DNA of 64,000 nucleotides from assembly GCF_021172045.1 (NCBI RefSeq), contig NZ_CP087164.1, positions 4,216,001 to 4,280,000 of the forward strand, given 5' to 3'. The notes beneath the pieces were generated by a model that searched no databases, was not told the origin of the DNA, and saw only the letters and a program-made list of their open reading frames with translations. The DNA comes from Capillimicrobium parvum. Its GTDB lineage: Bacteria; Actinomycetota; Thermoleophilia; Solirubrobacterales; Solirubrobacteraceae. A program made the position numbers and the translations under genes. Shown here one piece after another: positions 59,994-64,000 of the stretch. Each line of letters starts with the position of its first letter. Positions within the stretch are counted from its first letter, which is position 1.

Positions 59994-61103
59994 ATGGCCT
60001 TCGACACGACCCGGTCCGGCCGCCGTCCCCGAGTGCTCTCGGTGATCGGTGCACGGCCCGAGATCATCCAGGCAGCGCCCGTGAGCGCCGCGCTCGCCGA
60101 CGTCGCGGACGAGATCCTCGTCCACACCGGCCAGCACTACGACGCCTCCATGTCGTCCGAGCAGATCCACGCGACGCGGCTGCCCGAGCCCGACCACAAC
60201 CTCGGCGTCGGGTCGCGTACGCGCGACGACCAGCTCCTGATCGGACGGTTGCGGCTCGTCGAGCTGATGCAGCGCGAGCGTCCCGACGTCGTGCTCGTGC
60301 GCGGCGACACGAACGCGACGCTCGCGGGCGCGCGTGCGGCCGCGGAGCTCGGCATCCCGCTCATCCACGTCGAGGCCGGCCTGCGGTCCTACCGCGACGA
60401 CATGCCCGAGGAGGCCAATCGCATCGAGACCGACGTGCTCGCCGATCTGCTGTGCGTGCCGGTCGCGAGCGCGTGCGACACGCTGCGGCGAGAGGGCGTC
60501 GGGGGCCAGATCTACCTCACCGGAGATCCGCTGTGCGACCTGCTGCAGACCTGGCGCGAGCGCATCGTGCCGGAGCGCGGCGACTACGTGCTGGCGACGG
60601 TGCACCGCAACTACAACACCGACGATCCCGGCCGGCTCGCGCAGGTGCTCGAGTGCCTCGGCCGTGCGCCGTGCCGCGTCGTGCTGCCCGCGCATCCGCG
60701 GCTGACGTCCCGCCTGGACTTCTGGAACCTGGCCCTGCCCGACAACGTCGAGGCGATCGCGCCGGTGACCTATCCGCGGATGCTGGAGCTCGAGCGCGGC
60801 GCGCGGGCGATCGCCACCGACTCGGGCGGCGTCCAGCGCGAGGCCTACCTGTGGGGGGTGCCGTGCGTGACGCTGCGGGAGGAGACCGAGTGGACCGACA
60901 CGGTCGAGCTGGGCTGGAACACGCTCGTGGGGGTCGACGCCGACCGGTTCGCCGAGGCCGTCCACCGGCCCTCCCCACTCGAGCGACCGCCCATCTTCGG
61001 CGACGGCCACGCCGCGCCGCGGATCGCGGCGCTCGTCGCGAAGCTCGGGGCCGCGTCCCGCGACGATCGGGAGCCCGACTCGGCCGCGGAGATGCCGCGA
61101 TGA
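59994..61103 (+). CDS. wecB: UDP-N-acetylglucosamine 2-epimerase (non-hydrolysing)
   Basis: 369 residues. VLSVIGARPEIIQAAPVSAAL at the N-terminus (partly quoted), LVHTGQHYDASMS, LVRGDTNATLAGA, HVEAGLRSYRDDMPEEANRI and ATDSGGVQREAYLWGVPCVTLREETEW are the enzyme's conserved sites. It makes UDP-ManNAc for surface glycans. The Met at 59994 precedes the fold by about 14 residues. ATGA overlap with the next gene begins a tightly packed polysaccharide operon. Confidence 0.92.
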   Translation: MAFDTTRSGRRPRVLSVIGARPEIIQAAPVSAALADVADEILVHTGQHYDASMSSEQIHATRLPEPDHNLGVGSRTRDDQLLIGRLRLVELMQRERPDVVLVRGDTNATLAGARAAAELGIPLIHVEAGLRSYRDDMPEEANRIETDVLADLLCVPVASACDTLRREGVGGQIYLTGDPLCDLLQTWRERIVPERGDYVLATVHRNYNTDDPGRLAQVLECLGRAPCRVVLPAHPRLTSRLDFWNLALPDNVEAIAPVTYPRMLELERGARAIATDSGGVQREAYLWGVPCVTLREETEWTDTVELGWNTLVGVDADRFAEAVHRPSPLERPPIFGDGHAAPRIAALVAKLGAASRDDREPDSAAEMPR

Positions 61104-62140
61104 CCCCCCTGCGAATCGGGCTCATCGGCGCCGGGCGCATGGGCACGTACCACCTCGAGACGTACGAGCGCATGGAGGAGGCGACCGTCGTCGCGCTCGT
61201 CGAGCCCGACGAGGCGCTCGCCCGGGCGCGCATCGGACGCCGGCCCATCGACTGGGTGCCGGACCACTGGGCGCTCGCGGAGCGCGGCGACATCGACGCC
61301 GTGTCGATCTGCACCCCGTCCCAGCACCACGCCACGGTGACGATGGATGCGCTGTCGGCGGGCCTGCACGTCCTGGTCGAGAAGCCGATCGCCACGTCTC
61401 TGGAGGACGCGCTGCGGATGGCCGCCGCCGCCCGGACCGCCGGGCGCAAGCTGATGGTCGGCCACGTCGAGCGCTTCAACCCCGCGGTCGCGAAGCTCGC
61501 CGAGCTCATCGACGAGGGCCGGATCGGCGACGTGTTCCGGGTGCACGCCACCCGGGTCGGGCCGCTGCCGGAACGGATCAGGGACGTGGGCGTCGCCATC
61601 GACCTGGCCACCCACGACCTCGACATCATGCAGGTCGTCCTCGGGCGCGACATCACCTCGGTCTATGCGGACGGCGCCAGCTTCCGCCACCCGTCCGAGG
61701 AGGACCTGCTGACCTGCCTGCTGCGCTTCGGCGACGACGGGCCGTTCGGCCTCCTCGACGTCAACTGGCTGACGCCGGAGAAGCGCCGCGAGCTGACCGT
61801 GATCGGCGAGCGCGGGATGCTCACCGCGTCCTACATCACGCAGGACGTCTGGCTCACGGAGTGCGCGGAGGCGCCGACGTCCTGGGACGAGCTGGCCCGG
61901 GTCCGCGGCGACGCGGAGGGGTCGGCGCTGCGGTTCGCCCTGCGCCGTGTCGAGCCCCTGCGGCGCGAGCTCGAGGCGTTCGTCGCTTGCGTGCGCGACG
62001 ACACCCCCGAGCCGGTGTCGGCCTACGACGGCTGCCGGACGCTGATCGCCGCGCTCGCCGTCCGGGAGTCCGCCACGCACCGGCGCCCCGTCCAACTGCT
62101 CGACATGCCCGCCCCTGCCCGCGTCCGCGTCGCCGCCTGA
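61100..62140 (+). CDS. Gfo/Idh/MocA-family oxidoreductase
   Basis: 346 residues: RIGLIGAGRMGTYHLETY nucleotide fold, then SICTPSQHHATVTMDAL, HVLVEKPIA with the catalytic lysine (EKP), and GVAIDLATHDLDIMQ with the conserved histidine and aspartate. It oxidises or reduces a sugar or sugar nucleotide, often UDP-linked in such clusters. Overlaps wecB by 4 bp and is followed four bases later by the GT2 gene. Confidence 0.88.
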   Translation: MTPLRIGLIGAGRMGTYHLETYERMEEATVVALVEPDEALARARIGRRPIDWVPDHWALAERGDIDAVSICTPSQHHATVTMDALSAGLHVLVEKPIATSLEDALRMAAAARTAGRKLMVGHVERFNPAVAKLAELIDEGRIGDVFRVHATRVGPLPERIRDVGVAIDLATHDLDIMQVVLGRDITSVYADGASFRHPSEEDLLTCLLRFGDDGPFGLLDVNWLTPEKRRELTVIGERGMLTASYITQDVWLTECAEAPTSWDELARVRGDAEGSALRFALRRVEPLRRELEAFVACVRDDTPEPVSAYDGCRTLIAALAVRESATHRRPVQLLDMPAPARVRVAA

Positions 62141-62143
62141 ACC

Positions 62144-62992
62144 ATGATCCGATTCGTCATCCCCGCATACAACGAGGTCGAGAACATCCCGGCCCTCATG
62201 GCCGACCTCGGCCCCCGCGCCGCCGCGCTCGGCGCCCGCATCATCTTCGTCGACGACGGCTCGACCGACGGGACTGCCGAGGCGATCGAGGAGCACCGCG
62301 ACGGCCTGCATCTGGCGATCGTGCGCCACCGGGTCAACCGCGGCCTCGGGACCGCGATCAACTCGGGCCTGCGCGCGGCGCTGGGCGAGGCCTCCGACGA
62401 CGACGCGATCGTGACGATGGAGGCCGACAACACCTCCGACCTCGACGACCTGCCCCGCATGATGGAGCGCTTCGCCGCCGGCTCCGACATCGTGCTCGCG
62501 TCGGTCTACGCGCCGGGCGGCGAGATCATCGGCGTGGCGCGGTGGCGGCTGGCCGCGTCGCGAGCCGTCTCGAACACGTTCCGCTGGATCGGCGGGCTCG
62601 AGGAGATCCACACGCTCAGCTCCCTGTTCCGGGTGTACCGCGCCGGGACGCTGCGCCGCGCGGCGGAGACGTACGGCTACCTGCTCGTACGGGAGCCCGG
62701 CTTCGCGGCCAACGTCGAGCTCCTGCTCAAGCTCTACAACGCCGGCGCGAACGTCGCCGAGGTGCCGACGGTCAACGACTGGTCCAAGCGGCAGGGCGTC
62801 TCGAAGATGTCCCTGCGGCCGACCATGCTGGCCTACGGGCGCCTCGTCGCCGCCCAGCTCGTCGGCCGCATCCAGCCGCCGCCGATGTCGCCCCTCGACG
62901 AGCTGTCGCCCACCCCGGCCCTGGCCTCGCCGCAGCGCGCGCGGGCCCTCCAGGCCCGGCCCGAGCGGGCCGAGCTGCCCGCGGCGCGATGA
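62144..62992 (+). CDS. GT2-family glycosyltransferase
   Basis: 282 residues of the GT-A fold: RFVIPAYNEVENIPAL, FVDDGSTDGTAEAI, NRGLGTAINSGLRAA and the metal site DAIVTMEADNTSDLDDLP, close to the DPM1/dolichol-phosphate-mannose-like branch. The C-terminal 40 residues are Pro/Ala/Arg-rich and do not look membrane-spanning. It should transfer a sugar to a lipid or glycan acceptor. ATGA overlap with the following gene. Confidence 0.88.
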   Translation: MIRFVIPAYNEVENIPALMADLGPRAAALGARIIFVDDGSTDGTAEAIEEHRDGLHLAIVRHRVNRGLGTAINSGLRAALGEASDDDAIVTMEADNTSDLDDLPRMMERFAAGSDIVLASVYAPGGEIIGVARWRLAASRAVSNTFRWIGGLEEIHTLSSLFRVYRAGTLRRAAETYGYLLVREPGFAANVELLLKLYNAGANVAEVPTVNDWSKRQGVSKMSLRPTMLAYGRLVAAQLVGRIQPPPMSPLDELSPTPALASPQRARALQARPERAELPAAR

Positions 62993-64000
62993 CGACCGGC
63001 GCGCGCCCACGCGCGGCCATCGTGGGCGGCGGGGTGCTCGGCACGGTGCTCACGCTGCGCCTCGCGCAGGCGGGGTGCGACGTCACGCTGCTCGAGCGGG
63101 CCGAGACGCTCGGCGGTCTGGCCGGGACCTTCGACTTCGACGGCCACCGCGTCGACCGCTTCTACCACGTGATCGTGCCGTCCGACGCACGCATGATCGG
63201 CCTCGCGGAGGAGCTGGGCCTGGGCGGCGAGCTGCGGTTCCGCCCGGTGGAGGCCGCGTTCTGGGCCGGCGGGCGCATGTACCCGCTCGACGGCGTCGGC
63301 GACCTCCTGCGCTTCGGCCTGCTCTCGCCGTCCGCGCGCCTGCGCCTGGCGTGGTTCGTCGCCCAGTGCCAGCTGCGGCGCCGGTACGAGTCGCTGGAGG
63401 ACGTCCCGCTGGAGCGATGGCTGCGCCGCCACTGCGGAAGGCAGGTCGTCGAGCGCATCTGGCGCCCGCTGCTGGACTCGCGCTTCGACGGCCGTCACGA
63501 CGAGCTTCCGGCGACATACCTGTGGGCGCGCACGAACCGGATGCGCAGCGCGCGATCGCAGGGAGGCTCCGAGACCATGGGCCACCTCGTCGGCGGCCAC
63601 GAGCGCCTCATCGAGGCGGCCGGCGCCGCCGCCCGCGAGCTGGGCGCCGACATCCGCCTCGGCGCGGGCGTGGAGACGCTGGCGACCGACGGCGGCCGCG
63701 TGACCGGCGTGGTCGTCGACGGCGAGACCGAGCGCTTCGACCTCACGATCCCGACGCTGCAGGCCCCCGCGCTCGGCCGCCTGCTCCCGGAGGAGCTGCA
63801 GGACCTCATGGCCGCCTACCCGAGCCGCCACCTCGGGGTCGTCTGCCTCATCCTGAAGCTCCGGCGCTCGGTCATGCCGTGCTACGCCGTGAACATCTGC
63901 GAACCGACGCCGATCACCACGGTCGTCGAGACGTCGCACGTCCTCGGCACCGAGCACACCGGCGGACTGCGCCTGGCCTACCTGCCGAAGTACTGCGAGC
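62989..64000 (+). CDS. FAD-dependent oxidoreductase (amine oxidase/UDP-galactopyranose mutase-like), cut by window edge
   Basis: Open from ATG 62989 (overlapping the GT2 stop) to the window end, 337 codons. Begins with AAIVGGGVLGTVLTLRLAQAG and LLERAETLGGLAGTFDFDG, the FAD-binding Rossmann and GG motif of the protoporphyrinogen oxidase/HpnE/Glf-like superfamily; later segments include WRPLLDSRFDG and TMGHLVGGHERLIEAAG. In polysaccharide clusters such proteins often rearrange or desaturate a lipid or sugar. The C-terminus is missing. Confidence 0.82.
   Translation, partial: MTTGARPRAAIVGGGVLGTVLTLRLAQAGCDVTLLERAETLGGLAGTFDFDGHRVDRFYHVIVPSDARMIGLAEELGLGGELRFRPVEAAFWAGGRMYPLDGVGDLLRFGLLSPSARLRLAWFVAQCQLRRRYESLEDVPLERWLRRHCGRQVVERIWRPLLDSRFDGRHDELPATYLWARTNRMRSARSQGGSETMGHLVGGHERLIEAAGAAARELGADIRLGAGVETLATDGGRVTGVVVDGETERFDLTIPTLQAPALGRLLPEELQDLMAAYPSRHLGVVCLILKLRRSVMPCYAVNICEPTPITTVVETSHVLGTEHTGGLRLAYLPKYCE

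Noticed and set aside
1-64000. tRNA, rRNA, tmRNA, insertion sequences, prophage or integron genes
   Set aside because: No cloverleaf, transposase, integrase or rRNA-like sequence was found on reading either strand; weak cases would need a dedicated search such as tRNAscan or Infernal.

Overview
The window is 64 kb of very GC-rich (about 70% or more by eye), densely packed bacterial chromosome. The gene content (GuaB3-type IMP dehydrogenase-like protein, type 2 OMP decarboxylase, CysO/Mec/CysM sulfur route, GTG/TTG starts, many 4-bp start/stop overlaps) points to a high-GC actinobacterium. The small hypothetical proteins and a membrane protein related to the so-called fenitrothion hydrolases suggest Thermoleophilia/Solirubrobacterales; that placement is an inference from memory. 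No rRNA, tRNA, CRISPR array, insertion sequence or prophage was seen.

1-21.6 kb is mostly housekeeping on the minus strand. In transcription order it holds an Flp-type pilin, rph, the XTP pyrophosphatase, a CDF metal exporter, hup, pyrF, a LysM membrane protein, a D,D-carboxypeptidase, a PfkB kinase, guaB3, guaA, rplM, rpsI (with a long acidic N-terminal extension), glmM, glmS, acpS, nnr, a CBS protein, alr and a tRNA nucleotidyltransferase. A plus-strand DUF1275 gene remnant interrupts this series at 4 kb. An M28 peptidase runs in from the left edge.

21.7-41.1 kb is a mixed, mostly plus-strand region: a GT4 glycosyltransferase, two zinc-ribbon proteins, an HDAC-family deacetylase divergent from nadB, a hydantoinase-type operon (hyuA-hyuB-dehydrogenase), a DUF1802/DUF1152 pair, a GlxA-type regulator with a DJ-1/PfpI partner, a DeoR-MFS-HAD operon headed by an operator-like repeat array, a secreted glycosidase-like protein and a DUF3159 membrane protein.

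41.1-44.8 kb (minus strand) is a complete protein-thiocarboxylate cysteine pathway in one cluster: rhodanese-E1 enzyme, CysO carrier, CysM synthase, TatA, Mec JAMM protease and a zinc-ribbon/DUF2007 protein. Two features stand out. The carrier ends in Gly-Gly-Arg rather than Gly-Gly, and cysM and the E1 gene share a 20-bp promoter-like element, which sits directly against the cysM start codon.

44.8-53 kb holds an SDR, an SCO1-type copper chaperone, a membrane/cupredoxin cluster containing a 45-residue membrane protein, a tandem pair of secreted paralogues each followed by a similar hairpin, a thioredoxin-like protein lacking the second active-site cysteine, and a two-domain diguanylate cyclase. 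53-59.8 kb holds an ABC-F ATPase, a calcineurin-like phosphoesterase, a GFA enzyme, a methyltransferase, an SRPBCC protein, a tyrosine phosphatase and a membrane protein with a degenerate GGDEF domain. From 60 kb to the right edge is the start of a surface-polysaccharide operon (UDP-GlcNAc 2-epimerase, Gfo/Idh oxidoreductase, GT2, FAD oxidoreductase).

No wholly new multi-gene system could be proven by reading alone. The strongest leads are the sulfur-carrier operon with its Arg-capped carrier and shared promoter, the DeoR operator array, the duplicated secreted proteins, the copper-linked membrane cluster, and two conserved genes with no canonical start codon.
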